From Pyxicephalus adspersus (taxonomy: Eukaryota > Chordata > Amphibia > Anura > Pyxicephalidae), in contig NC_092862.1 of assembly GCF_032062135.1 (NCBI RefSeq), forward strand, positions 99,422,713 through 99,486,712: a stretch of DNA of 64,000 nucleotides. Reading direction: 5' to 3'. Positions 48,231 to 59,561 of the stretch are shown piece by piece. Below the pieces are notes generated by a model. It was not told the DNA's origin and made no database searches. It saw only the letters and a program-made list of their open reading frames with translations. The position numbers were made by a program, and so were the translations under genes. The first letter of the stretch is position 1, and every line of letters starts with the position of its first letter.

Positions 48231-50392
48231 CAATGTGCAGCTCATTGTACATTAACATCCTAAAAGGATTGTGAACAGGGAGGTACGTTTACTTATTGCA
48301 GAAGAGACATTCTGTCTTTGTTTGTAATAAAGAGTCTGCCTGCTTACAATTTTTTATTTTTAAAATATCGTCCCACTTTAATTTGCGTATTGCATAGATT
48401 TCTTATTCTAGGCTAGGTAAAATAATATATCATTTGTGTTTATTTAATAAAGGAATATGGGCTGTAGGCTAAACACACTTGCTGCGTGTGCATAGAACAG
48501 TGATATGCCATTATTTCTGGCAGTGATATGCCTGCTCTCAATGAATGTATAATCTCCAAGAACAATGCAAGTACAGCTAGGTTCAAAGTTAATGTTCAGG
48601 TCATCAAGCTAGAGTAGTCTAGTAACAATCAAATTTTTGCATGTGCCAGCACCTCTTTAACAATATGATAATTGTTTGAGAGTATTCTGAATTCACAATG
48701 CAGTTTGTAATACTGTTATTCTTTAAATTATAATGCCAGTTTCCAGCCTGTATGCAGGATATCTACGCCTCAAGGGCTGTTATACTGGACATAGACACTT
48801 TAGAATGGCTCATGCTGGGCGTACAAATATTGTTGCTGTGAATATATATATATATAAATACTGTCTCTATAAATTTGGTGTTTTAATGTCATACCTTTAC
48901 AAAAACAAGTCACCAGTTTCTGAAATAGTAGAGGGTATGGGGTAATGTAAAACTACTCAGCTGCTTGGGAACTTAGTCTGACTCTTTTTCTTTGCCGAGA
49001 TTTCTCTCCCAAATATATTCCTATGTTATTTCTGCTCTTGTATGTTTGTATACCAATATAAAGTCATTATAGTGTCACAATTAATTACAGTTTTTGCTGT
49101 CACATAGCCTATATTTAGTGATCATTTGCAGACATTTTACTGTTGATCACATGCAAAGTTTGGTCATTTTGAGTAAAAACTGCTCATATTGCTTGGTCAT
49201 TAGATAATATATTGCCAATAGAGAGTAACATGAGATGTAATCACTAGCATTACTTAAATGTCCCTTGTGTAGAGCCTGTTATAATCTTTATAGATTTACT
49301 CTTATCTGTTTATCCGTCAAACAGGAGCAGCGAACATACAAAGACCCTGATACATAAATATACTTGTTTTAAATTTGTATGCAATTTGAAAATACAGCCA
49401 ACTCCTTTTGGTTTGTTAGAATACATGGGGAATTATTTTGTCTAAATAAATTATGTTTGCTAAAGTAATGATGAAGGTAAACTTTATTTCATAGCACAGC
49501 AAGTTCTTGTGGCATTATTGATTTCAGATGCTTTGACTAAAACCCAATGATACTGCATATCAGTGATAATAAAGTTGAATCTGGCCACTGAATGTGGGTG
49601 ATACCGTACTAGTAAAATAAATATTTGCTTTTTGCATTTATATCATTTTTTTTTTTTGCAATCAAATGTAAATGAAAGAAAAAGACAACATCAGTATGAC
49701 TAAGGCTTACTATTCCTCAGAATTAATAATTAAAGGTGAGTGAAATAGATAAATTCAGGTCAAATCGAGATATATTACAGCTTAGCCAATCCAGCAAAGG
49801 GGCGATGACGTTTAGCTCAGCCTAACCCCACCTAACAGCCTTGTCTGTAGAATTCTTTACGACCTCTGCCTTGCACATCGCCCTTATATGTGTCTGTGCT
49901 GTATATCATGCTAATTGTTTCACAGGTTTTCACACCATGAAGCTGTCATACAATAACCACATTATTTATAGGGTATGACTGCAATATTCAATTGTAAATA
50001 AGGTGGGCCTATTACGTGCTTGGATAAACTAGGCTATGTTTATTACATAATAATGTGGTGACCATTTAAATACATTTAATTGAGACATTGACCTAAACAT
50101 CTGACATATGGTTCTATTAGAACCAAACAAATTTTATGTTCAAGCCAAACTCTGTTAATTCTTTTTCAGTACACAGCAGGCAGCTACTGAACACTGTGTC
50201 AAGGTATAAAGGATTGTTTAAAACTAATGTAAAAAGTGGAATGTTATGTAATTAATTTAAAAAGGAAAATTCCACTAGCAAATAGAAAAACAAACTTCTT
50301 TGTATGTTGAAAACAGACCCACACCCTGGTATTTACATTTACAAATGCTAAACTAATATTGGGCATCTATTGGGCAATAGTTAACTGTCCAG
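48231..50392. other. unique AT-rich DNA, nothing recognised
   Basis: No exon is recognised. A short (TA)n run lies at 48842-48856. Confidence 0.4.
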
Positions 50393-50820
50393 TTAACCTC
50401 CCTAGTTCCTGAGTGTGGCTTGGGGTGAATTTTCAGTACCAAAAGCAGTAACCCCGAGCCACACTCGGGGTGGAATTGCAAGGGAGTTTTAAAACTTACC
50501 TGGTCCCTACGTGCCAGCAGCATTCTCCAGCAGTGACCATGGCGTCCTCCAGTGGTGCTCGTAGCATCCTCCAAAGATGCCTGCCCTGTATTTATGTAGC
50601 CTCGTGATGCCCGCCCGGCATCTGCGTTCCCGGCTTGTGAATGTTAGGGACACAAGGCCAGTGGACGCAGATGCCAGCCGGGCCGTGCAGACTTGGGGCT
50701 GGGGGGCAGAGCCGTGCAGCTGGGAGGAGGGACTAGGCATGAAGTTAAAAATAATAAGAATTTAAATGTACTGCTTTGATGTTTAAAAATACTTAATATT
50801 CAGACCACCAGAGAGGTTAA
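50393..50820. mobile_element. TTAA-flanked piggyBac-like MITE
   Basis: Starts TTAACCTCCCTAG and ends CCAGAGAGGTTAA, so TTAACCTCYCT is an inverted terminal repeat and TTAA bounds both sides, as in piggyBac-type elements. A strong stem pairs 50411-50426 (GAGTGTGGCTTGGGGT) with 50451-50466 (ACCCCGAGCCACACTC), with one wobble. The interior is GC-rich (about 50570-50720). Frames inside it (50353-50574, 50507-50740 minus; 50577-50765 plus) are repeat-derived. Confidence 0.8.
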
Positions 50821-51004
50821 AAATGGCAGGTGTAAAAATGGCAAATACATTTAGAGGTTTTTTCCCAGCATTCCCATTCCCAATATGTTACAGTTGCAGG
50901 TGCTTTCTGTAAATTTTTTACCTATGACTGTAGCCTAAATTGCAAAACTCCCTGCATCTTTTCAAAGTTGCCCTGATGGTGGGAAGGATCTCTTTAAACA
51001 TGCA

Positions 51005-51010
51005 TGTATA

Positions 51011-51072
<62 letters not shown>
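51005..51072. repeat. (TA)n-(CA)n compound microsatellite
   Basis: TA dinucleotides followed by a short ACACAC tract and TGTATATGTA. Confidence 0.95.
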
Positions 51073-52544
51073 GTATTTACCTATAGACAGAAGCTGTGAT
51101 TTAACCAACATTAGCTGTGACACTTAAACTATAGTTTACCATTAACAACTCTCAAACCTTTAAACTTTACTTTGATGTAACCTCTTAAATAAAAAAAATT
51201 AAATCAAAGCTGATTTCTGTATCACATATTGGTCACTGTTATCCTATTATACACCTATTAAACTATTTTATAATTGCACACACAAAGCTTGTGTCCTTTT
51301 AAAATATGATTTTTATGCGTTGAAATCTGTATAGGGCAGCATAAAATATGCAATAATACTAATATCTGTTTCATATTGGTTTATGAAGAAGGGATTACAA
51401 GAACAGAAAATAAACAAACATGCCATTTCTAATTAATGTTTTACATTGCCCATGGGTATTTGTGTACTTTAGTGATTCTAACGCAGTATGGAAGCACTTT
51501 TTATAAATTTTGCTATTTAAATATTCATGTCTGTTCTTTCAGAAAAAGATAGGAGAACAATTTTTACCATTTTAAACCAAAAAAATTTAAGCCATTAATA
51601 AGACACCACAAGGTGCTTGTTTAAGCTTTAGTAATATAAAAACTCTAAAATCTGTCCACTCAGTGAATCCAGAACAAAATTGTCACTAAAGCCTAAACTT
51701 TTCTGAATTTGAAGATATCACTATCTTGCCAGAGTGGTACTATACTTTAATTAGACAGTGATATTGTGGCGTCTATAAACTAGCTCTAATAATAGGGAAA
51801 ATATTTAATGCAAATCTGCTGCTTTTAGGACAATCAAGTGTACATAACTCTTGTTCCACTTCACGAGTTCCCTTTTGATTATAAACATATGCAAGTTTAA
51901 TACCTTAGTATTTTTAATAACTTTAAATTGTTTAATTTCTTAGTTTGCATATACATAAATATAGAATAATTAAAAAAAATGTAAACATAATACATTTTTA
52001 AGATGTAAATAGATTGTACTGATTTTAAAACTAGCATAATTGTATTCTTCCTCTAATTTATTCATTCACTTCATTTTAAAATTCTTTAAAAATAATTTGC
52101 ATTTTCGTTAAAGAGTCATCTAATTCAAAGGTAGCACTGTGCATAATGAATGTATTGTACCATTTAGCATAAAATTCTTTATAAATTGTCAAATTGTTTT
52201 TTCTTCTTATATACACAAAGAGTGACTCCCTACTATGTTAGCACAAAATGTTTTTTTTTAATCATTATACAAGGACATACATACTTTTCTCTTTTTCTTA
52301 GCTGTCATTTGCATTGTTGTGAGACAACTGTTGCATATGAAATATCTGTGAATGTTTTCCCTTTCCATATTGAAATGTATTGTCTGATGACAATAGGAGA
52401 TTTTATAAAGGATAGCCAAGGCCACTTTAATATCTCAAAGAGAAGTTTACAACTTTAGTCAATCTCTTGTAGAAAATAACACCTAACAATACCACTCAAA
52501 CATAACTTTAGTGACAGTGCCTGTAAAAATACTTTATCTTCAAC
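51073..52544. other. unique AT-rich DNA, nothing recognised
   Basis: Very AT-rich. The open frame 52186-52458 (90 codons) has no recognisable motif. Confidence 0.4.
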
Positions 52545-52987
52545 TTAAAGTGAAACTAAACTGAAAACGAAAAAATTACACTTACCTTTAATCCTGCAGA
52601 TCCCTCAATGGTGCTGGTCCTTCCTGCAATCCGGTCCCATGTCATTGTGGAATTCTCACATCACCTAATCTCGCACTGCGCAGAGGTGCAAGATTGGTGA
52701 AAAAAAAGTGCGCTTGCGTGAGATCGGCATCTCTTTTACTAATAGAAAAAATGCCCCTAATCTCGGACATGCACAGAAGGAGCACCCAGAGCCTCCTGGG
52801 ATGCATGACGTAGGTATCCCAGGAAGCTTTGCACTCCCATTAAAAAGGGAGGTGCTGCACCCTTATTTTTAAATAAAAAAGGTGTTGCACTTAAAAAATT
52901 TTTTAAAAATTAACTTTTTTGCTTTACATATAAGGGTTGTCTACCCTTTCATTTAAAGTGAAAATGTTTAGTTTAGGTCTGCTTTAA
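52545..52987. mobile_element. TTAA-flanked MITE, copy 3, inverted
   Basis: Starts TTAAAGTGAAACTAAACTGA and ends TTTAGGTCTGCTTTAA. TTAA bounds both ends over 443 bp. The interior runs in the opposite direction to the 6445 copy: 'tcctgcagatccctc', CTCGCACTGCGCAGAGGTGC, GCATGACGTAGGTATCCCAG, then 'aagggttgtctacccttt'. Non-coding. Confidence 0.8.
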
Positions 52988-53629
52988 TAAAGAGTCTTTC
53001 AAATCACCAATTTGTAATGAATGTGAAAGATAAACGAAAGATAGCAGTGTGGCACTGCATTCATGTGGAAGAAATCTTGGGGTGCATGCAAGTATACTCC
53101 AATTTGCATTCTATGTGCCCAGTCTCTAAAGCTATGTACAGCTTTTTGATCGTTTACAGCAAGACTAAAAGGAACAAACACTGAACATTCCACGCTGTAA
53201 GTTCTATGAAGAGGGGAGGCGGGAGGACGAGTAGGAGACACCCATACGAAATAACAGTGGCCACCCCAGTTGCTCATTTAGTCACCTGCCAAGGCAGAAC
53301 ATTAATTGACATTGTGGGACTTCTGTACACAGGCTAGATTGAAATAGTCTGAAATAACTATTATTATTTGTTTTGGTTGACAAATATCTAGTGTGTATGT
53401 AGCCTTATAGCGAAGCTCTGTCCATCCAATCAACAATACACATTAAAAGGATTGCTTGGATCTAACATGAACTGCAATCTGCAGGCATTTTGCCTGTAAT
53501 GTACAATATAATGCAGCAGAAAAAGCATGTAAACGCATCTGGTGAGGGCATGTATTTACTGCTTCATGAAAAAAAAGAACTTTTATTGACAGAGCTCAAT
53601 AGTTTGAATTTCTGTTAATAAATCTGTCA
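52988..53629. other. unique DNA, nothing recognised
   Basis: No gene or repeat is recognised. The minus-strand frame 52999-53277 (92 codons) shows no motif. Confidence 0.4.
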
Positions 53630-53784
53630 TTTGGCAGATCCAGCAACCCGAAATAGATTTCTTGCTATTGGTTAGCAAATATTTTTAATTCTGGACCAGA
53701 TTTATTCTAGGGGCGCTTGATCACACAGGTTTTTCCATGATAGTCTATGTTCTCCAGCCTTGGAGAGATTTAATAAATAAGGCC
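53630..53784. mobile_element. foldback element, subfamily B, left end lost
   Basis: The right portion is clear: 'tttttccatgatagtctatg', TTCTCCAGCCTTGGAGAGAT and 'ttaataaataaggcc'. The left arm survives only as 'cagatccagcaacccgaaat'. It matches 18407-18630. Confidence 0.65.
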
Positions 53785-54549
53785 AAATATATGCACTGAT
53801 TTTTATAGTACAATTTCAGTAAAAAAAATAACAAATTCACATTAAAAAATAAATCAGAACTGCCCCATATCTTGTTCACTCTTACGGTGATATCCAGTTC
53901 TATCAATATTTCTTGCAATTGCAGTACACAAATGAAAGTACATAACGAGTTAGATTGTCTATAATACACTCAGTCCCATAAACTTTCACTATTACAGATG
54001 TTTTAAACAGATAAGTGCAGGAACCAATATTTAAGACTTAGCAATGACCCTGACTGATACTAAAGCAAGTGAGGTAAAATCTGTTAAAAACAACAAATAA
54101 AAACTGAAGTACTGCTGATCTTCTTCTTAGGTCAGGAATATAAACAATATATATATTAACGTGACAAATGTTTTACAGTTACCCAACAAAGTACAAATGA
54201 AAAATGTTCAGCGTGTAGTCACAATGACATTATTGTATGTGTGCCTTGAAAGTCTTTTTACATTATTCAAATAGTTACATTCACCTTTCTTTAGTTAATA
54301 ACAGGTAAAAACAGTTGTGAAGTTCAGCCCTGAGTTTATTTGACATTTTACAGAATAAAAACAGTAATGTGTAATCATTTCAATAAAATACATGAGTCTA
54401 TGAAAGTATATTCTGTGCCTTACCAACAGTGCTAGACTTCTCATAAAGCCTCCTGGGCTGTTTCATGGGGTACCATGGACACTAGGGGGTTGCATTTGCA
54501 AATGCTCAAACTGTACCATTCCCCAAAATGAGGGTCCCCAGCACCGGTT
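53785..54549. other. unique AT-rich DNA, nothing recognised
   Basis: No exon or repeat is recognised before the minisatellite at 54550. Confidence 0.4.
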
Positions 54550-55080
54550 CTCCACACCTTGGAGTAAGGGTCGCATGTCTCCAAAACCTTAGAGCAGAGG
54601 TCCGCAAAGTTTTTTTGCCACTAGGCCATTTATGGGGTGGGCAGGAGTACACTGGGCTGGACTCTATAAGTCCCGCCCTAATGGCTCCGCCCGCACTAGG
54701 AACGCCCCCTGAAGGGAAATCCCCCTTCTCCGTATGCATTGCGGAGTAAATGGATTTCCCTTCAGGGGGTGTTCCCTATTTACCGCGGCAGCGGAAGTGT
54801 TAACGCCGGCCGCAGTAAATAGTTAAGGGAGCCGCAGTAAATAGTGAAGGGAGCCACAGCAAGCGGAGGCTCAAGAGCCGCATGCGGCAGCTCCGGCTCC
54901 AGTAGTTTGTTCTGGCTAGGCCGTATCTGGCCTAAAGGCCGGAGTTTGCCAACCTCTGCCTTCGAGTATAGGGGTGGGGGGTCACATGTCTCCATACCTT
55001 GGAGTATGGGAGTAGGGGGGGGGTTACATGTCTTCATACATCGGGGTACTGGAGATTGTCACATATCTCCATACCTCACT
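54550..55080. repeat. minisatellite interrupted by an hAT element
   Basis: Units begin with CTCCATACCTTGGAGTATGG or a variant and end in TCACATGT: 54550-54578, 54579-54594 plus 54959-54989, 54990-55031, 55032-55066, and a partial unit from 55067. Unit length varies from 29 to about 45 bp through G-tract variation. The hAT element at 54595-54958 sits inside the second unit. Confidence 0.8.
54595..54958. mobile_element. hAT-type MITE (CAGAGGTYSGCAAA ends)
   Basis: A 364-bp GC-rich element with left end CAGAGGTCCGCAAAGTTT and right end GGAGTTTGCCAACCTCTG. The 8-mers outside are CCTTAGAG and CCTTCGAG, seven of eight identical, a clear hAT target duplication. Internal inverted words ('aacgccccctgaagggaaat' and 'atttcccttcagggggtgtt') form a strong stem. 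Non-coding; the long frames here are artefacts. Confidence 0.85.
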
Positions 55081-55875
55081 CCATCTGTACCATTTTGGCT
55101 TATACAGTACTCATTTTTTAGTCTCTCTACCAGTCAGGAACCCTTGTACTGATATATTACAGTTTTCTCATTGACTGGCAGCTTCTCATTGACTGGCCAG
55201 ACCAGTAGACTTCACGCACCTCATCATTCCAGCTTCTGTCAGAATTAAATCTTGCTAATGTGGTGCCATCACTTCATTGGCTAAAACTGGGCCATTTGAT
55301 GTTTTGTGCGCTGAAGTGCAACAAATTCCCTCAGCTTTGTTCTAGCAACACTACACAGGCCAAGGGGTAAGGAGACATACGACTTTAAGTGTTGTGCGGA
55401 AGGATAGCAGAAGGTGATATGTGCTCTGTATGCTTGGTATGCAACCAGAGTGTTTCACCAGCTGCTTCCTATAATGCCACCCTTAGTTATTGAATAGTCT
55501 GATTGTTATGAGGTTTTTTTGGTTTAGGTATTGTTTAAGTATTCTGATTATTTTCTTCACTTGGCACCATGTGTGTACCACTGACTGCAGCTTTAAGCTC
55601 ACAACAAATGATACAATCTGACTGTGTAAAGATCTACCAACAACTACTATACGTGGTCCAAGTGCTTACTTGTTTGGATTCAAATTAATTGGATATGTTT
55701 TATAGCTTGCCCTTTTGATATATTTAAAGAGATTGCACAGAGTTTGCAGTCACATTATACAGTAATGTATGTGGTGAGCTTTAGAGCCCAATTCTACTTT
55801 TCTAACCAAATCAGCTCTGCAATGATAGATTGTGTTTGCTGTTTATTAGTAGACCAAAGCAGGGGAATTACTCTT
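55081..55875. other. unique DNA, possible 3' flank of the 55876-56271 frame
   Basis: No other gene is recognised. On the minus strand an AATAAA hexamer lies at 55847-55842, about 30 bases beyond the stop of the candidate exon. 'tctcattgactggc' is directly repeated near 55167 and 55187. Confidence 0.4.
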
Positions 55876-56271
55876 CTATGAAATCACCAAATCATCAATG
55901 TAATTCACCACTCCAGAGAATTCAGATTCATTATTCCCCTGCAGACTGAATAAGGTTTCATGAATATCTTTAGGTAAGTAAACAGATTCACAATCATCAA
56001 AGTATCTGATTTTCCAAATGATTCCCTCTTCACCATTCATCTTCTGTCTTATCATTTTGGACTGGCACAGGCACTCAAAGGGTCTTATGTGTCCTTTAGA
56101 ATGTTTAAATGTTGCGTTGGATGAATTGTTGGCATTTGCTGCTTCAAAGGAATGATCTGTATTGTTCCCATGATGCCAGTTTTTACTGATAGAGATGTCT
56201 TCACTGTTGACATTTTGCGTTAAACATTTAGAAGAGAATGTATCTATAGTTTCCTTTGACAACAAATCAAA
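55876..56271 (-). CDS. possible terminal coding exon, function unknown
   Basis: An open minus-strand region of about 130 codons ending in TAG at 55876. In-frame TAA at 56274-56272 closes it upstream and there is no early ATG, so if real it would be an exon entered by splicing. 'gtcaaag|gaa' at about 56254 is a weak possible acceptor. The composition is protein-like rather than low-complexity: a Ser/Asn-rich first half, then a denser second half with FECLCQSK, GEEGIIWKIRYFDDCESVYL and a C-terminal acidic/hydrophobic tail ending YIDDLVIS. AATAAA follows about 30 bases past the stop. I do not recognise the family. A processed or decayed pseudogene, or chance, remains possible. Confidence 0.3.
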   Translation of the reverse strand, partial: FDLLSKETIDTFSSKCLTQNVNSEDISISKNWHHGNNTDHSFEAANANNSSNATFKHSKGHIRPFECLCQSKMIRQKMNGEEGIIWKIRYFDDCESVYLPKDIHETLFSLQGNNESEFSGVVNYIDDLVIS

Positions 56272-56274
56272 TTA

Positions 56275-57931
56275 TCCAACTATTTTCAACAGTATCGAAG
56301 TGAATGGGGTGAGCTGGATAGTTTGATATAGTTTTTTTTAGATTCTTTTGATAGCATACTATTGTGATCAATTATTAAAATGTGAATTGTGTACTCTAAA
56401 TCCTTCTTGCAAAAATGTGTTTGGCTGCCTGATAGTGGTAATTAGAATACACAAAAAGGGCTGTAGAGCTACAAGCTGTACCCAAAATCATTGGGTGCAC
56501 CTTACATAACCAGGGCCCTTTCTCCCCACTGGGCCATTATACAAAATCACTGGGACAGGCTGTCACATTGTCAACCAGGTCACACTGTTTGTAGAAGTCT
56601 AGACAGTGGCTCCTGTGTAAATGAAGAATAAAATCAGTGTTTGCAGGCTTTATCATTAGTAGAATATATTTAGGTAGCTCTTTTATGTGCAAATCAAAGG
56701 AATATGCTTTGATCTGCACAGATTGTCAGTGAAAGCCACCTTACAAGTAGAAGACAAGCACTGTTTTTCTTTTTTTTATTTTAAACCCATATAGGCCACT
56801 TTTTAACCCTATACAATTTTAACGCCTCCTTCATTTCTCTATTATTTGTTTGCTTAATTCTTTTTTAATCACCAGATGTATGTATACTTTTATGCTTTTT
56901 TACTTTTTTAGTACATTTTTTCTTTTGAAAATAACTTTACTATGGTTTGTAAGAAATGTAAATGTAGTGTTATTGCAAACAGGATACATAAACATAGATT
57001 TAATATAATCAAAACCCTTGCTGTACCCCTGTTCCATAAGGCGTGGAAGCTGAAGTGGCCTTTTGTTATCGCATTGGCTGTAGTTCACAAATAAAAATTT
57101 ATAATATCTCAATACAGTATTTCTGTGTGTGTGTGTGATATTTTTATACATTGTTAGATAGTAAAACAAATTTGTTCTTCCCCTCTAAATGAAGGGCTGT
57201 CTATCAGCAGCACCTCTTTAAAAAACAGTCCTGAAATGATATGAAACTATGTGTCACAATAACTCAGCATTGATGGCTCTTAAAAAATTTATAGCAAACA
57301 TGAATTTTGACTGATGGATTGAAAAAATATAAACACAGAAGTAAATCATTATAGTGACTTCTTATATTTTATGATCAAGAAAACATACATTTATTAAATT
57401 TTCAAATCTGGTAAAATACGTGATGTGGCATGTTGATGAATAAAATTATTTACTGTGATACTCCGAGAGTGATTATATTTAAATATGTATCAGCTAGAGA
57501 ATCCAAGCTTGCAAACCTCTAGATTAGCATTGATCCCAAGATGATTTCATGTACAGGACTTTAATAAGGCTTTATATACTGTGGTAATATGTACATTTTT
57601 TTGGTCTCTTTATAGAAATAAAAATTAAAAAATAAGAAAGTCAATGTCATCTACATAAGTAAATGTAACAACTGTGTATGTTCCCCCAACTCTAATGATG
57701 CACATCCATGAGTTAATGAATGAATGACTGACTAGAATTGAATAATGATTTATTTACTTGGAGCTGTGATGCTATCTTATTCCATGTCTTTGCTGATATT
57801 CAGTATTCTAACTAGGACAAAGTTAGGGAGGTACAGCTCTCCCTCGGCCAATATATCATCTATAATATATAATATAAGATCCCGAAAATAATGCAAAAGG
57901 AATTGGAGGATTCATCTTTTGAATACATTTA
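56275..57931. other. unique AT-rich DNA, nothing recognised
   Basis: No exon or transposon is recognised. A short (TG)n run of about 16 bases lies near 57123-57138. Confidence 0.4.
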
Positions 57932-58262
57932 AGCTACGTACACACGGCAGATTTTTATCGCCCGATAATCGGCATCGGCCAATTATCGGGCGAAAATCTG
58001 CCGTGTGTACAGTCGATGTCGTCCATCGTCCGGACGACCGACCTGCCGGATCCACAGACGATGGACGACAGCCGATCCTAATGAAAGGGAAGGGAAGAGT
58101 GCGCAGCAGGGTGCCGCTCCGTCGCTCTCCCCCTCCCCTCTCCATAGAGCATGAACGGTGCTGTATGTACAGCACCGTTCATGCATCGTGCACTTCCTTG
58201 TCGTTGGAAAGGATCGTGAAAGATCCTTTCCAACGACAAAAATTGCAAGTGTGTACGCAGCT
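57932..58262. mobile_element. hairpin-rich MITE, copy 2 (PIF/Harbinger-like)
   Basis: A 331-bp element starting AGCTACGTACACAC and ending GTGTGTACGCAGCT, with TTA at 57929-57931 and again at 58263-58265. A 3-bp TWA duplication is characteristic of PIF/Harbinger elements. It folds into successive hairpins: a long end hairpin pairing 57938-57970 with 57981-58010, a perfect 15-bp stem at 58151-58182, and a perfect 18-bp stem at 58198-58239. Long frames on both strands (57919-58266, 57912-58175 and others) come from this GC-rich repeat and are not genes. Confidence 0.8.
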
Positions 58263-58278
58263 TTAGTCTCTTAGAATA

Positions 58279-59199
58279 ATGATTACACTGCTCAACAAAA
58301 AAAAAGTTCACTTGCCAAGGATTTTTTTATTATATTTAGTGTATTTCAGGTCTGCTGAATCCAGAAATGACATAGGTTTCATTGAATTGGCACATTTTGG
58401 TATTAAACTGAGGGACCAAGATAAGTATCGGGCTCCCAATATGGTATCCAAAACTTGTGTAGAGTGTCTATCTCAATGGAAAAATGGAAAACTGAAAAGT
58501 TTGAAATTTGGTGTACCTATGGTATGGCGAGAGCCCAAAAATCATCATAATGATTGTTACTTTTGTGCTGTCAATGTAAAAACTGTGAGTACCCTGATTT
58601 GGACTCAGCAGGAAGACCTGTGCCACATGGTGCTGATGTTCCTATACCAGTGTTCAGTTCACTTTGTGATATTCCTGTATCTGACATGCATCTGAAACTT
58701 TTAGCATCAAGGCTAAAAGTAAAGAACTGTCGGATACCGGAAAGTTAAAATAACGGTTTATAAGACAAGAGAGGCGACACTCCTACCATATTTCAGTGAA
58801 GATAGAGACTTCGTATACTGTTGGCCATATGGGAGTACAAGAATACCGAGCAGAAGACTGGCGGCTTTTCATAGACAGTTCCACTTGAAATCTGTTTTAC
58901 TGCATAATGGCAACTGCTATGCATCAATTCCATTTGGTCACTCAACAAAACCTAAAGAAGAATATGAAAATATTAAAATAGTCTTACAAAGGCTTTGCTA
59001 TCATAAACATCAATGGTCAAAATGTGTTGATTTAAAAATGGTGAACTTCCTACATGGACAGCAAAGTGGATACACAAAGTACCCATGTTTCATCTGCTTG
59101 TGGGATAGTAGAGCAAAGCAAGATCACTGGAAAAAAGTGACATGGCCTCCAAGGGAAAACATGAAAGAAGGTGCAGGGAACATCAATAATGAGTGAATG
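58279..59199 (+). pseudogene. frameshifted transposon-type protein remnant
   Basis: Three consecutive plus-strand open pieces look like one protein. 58279-~58570 (frame 1) carries KTCVECLSQW, then FGVPMVWREPKNHH and DCYFC, a spaced pair of Cys motifs that could bind zinc. About 58570-58748 (frame 3) continues with YPDLDSAGRPVPHG and LLASRLK. 58885-59196 (frame 1) has SVLLHNGN, PFGHSTKPKEEYENIK and GQQSGYTKYPCFICLWDSRA, stopping at NINNE. A frameshift near 58570-58590 and stop-containing sequence at 58749-58884 break it, and the C-terminal part is absent. I recall similar proteins, multi-copy and patchy across animals, which behave like transposon-encoded genes. I cannot name the superfamily or assign catalytic residues. 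58287 starts CACTGCTCAACAAAAAAAAA, resembling a transposon terminus. The piece begins 25 bp after the MITE ends. Confidence 0.6.
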
Positions 59200-59561
59200 G
59201 TGAACATACAAACTGAGTTTTTTAAATGGCTTCTTTGTGATTAATTCTGTAAATATACTGAATATAGAATATAATGACATTAAGTATTTCAAAAATTTAA
59301 CTTTGTATACTTAGGCATATCTAGTTAAATTTTGCTTAATTTTCACGTTTCATTAGTTTTCTATCAGGTTATAATTGAGGTAACTGAGGCCAATCTAGCA
59401 AAACCATCACAATATTTGGAATCTGTGTATCAAACATAACCTAAAATGACTTTAATCTGTTTGGCAGGAAAATGTTTGTTAAATAGTGTTAAATATATAT
59501 TTGAAACTTGTATTGGTTGGAGATTCATTTATGTTGCTTCCAAAGCCTTAGTTTTTTTATT
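59200..59561. other. AT-rich DNA following the coding remnant
   Basis: No further part of the protein remnant is recognised beyond its stop, and no transposon terminus is evident. Confidence 0.4.

Noticed and set aside
54506..55152. Frames of 73-102 codons on both strands
   Set aside because: They derive from the hAT MITE and the surrounding minisatellite.
57912..58311. Four overlapping frames of 67-115 codons on both strands
   Set aside because: All sit in the GC-rich, hairpin-forming MITE. GC-rich repeats in AT-rich DNA readily lack stops.
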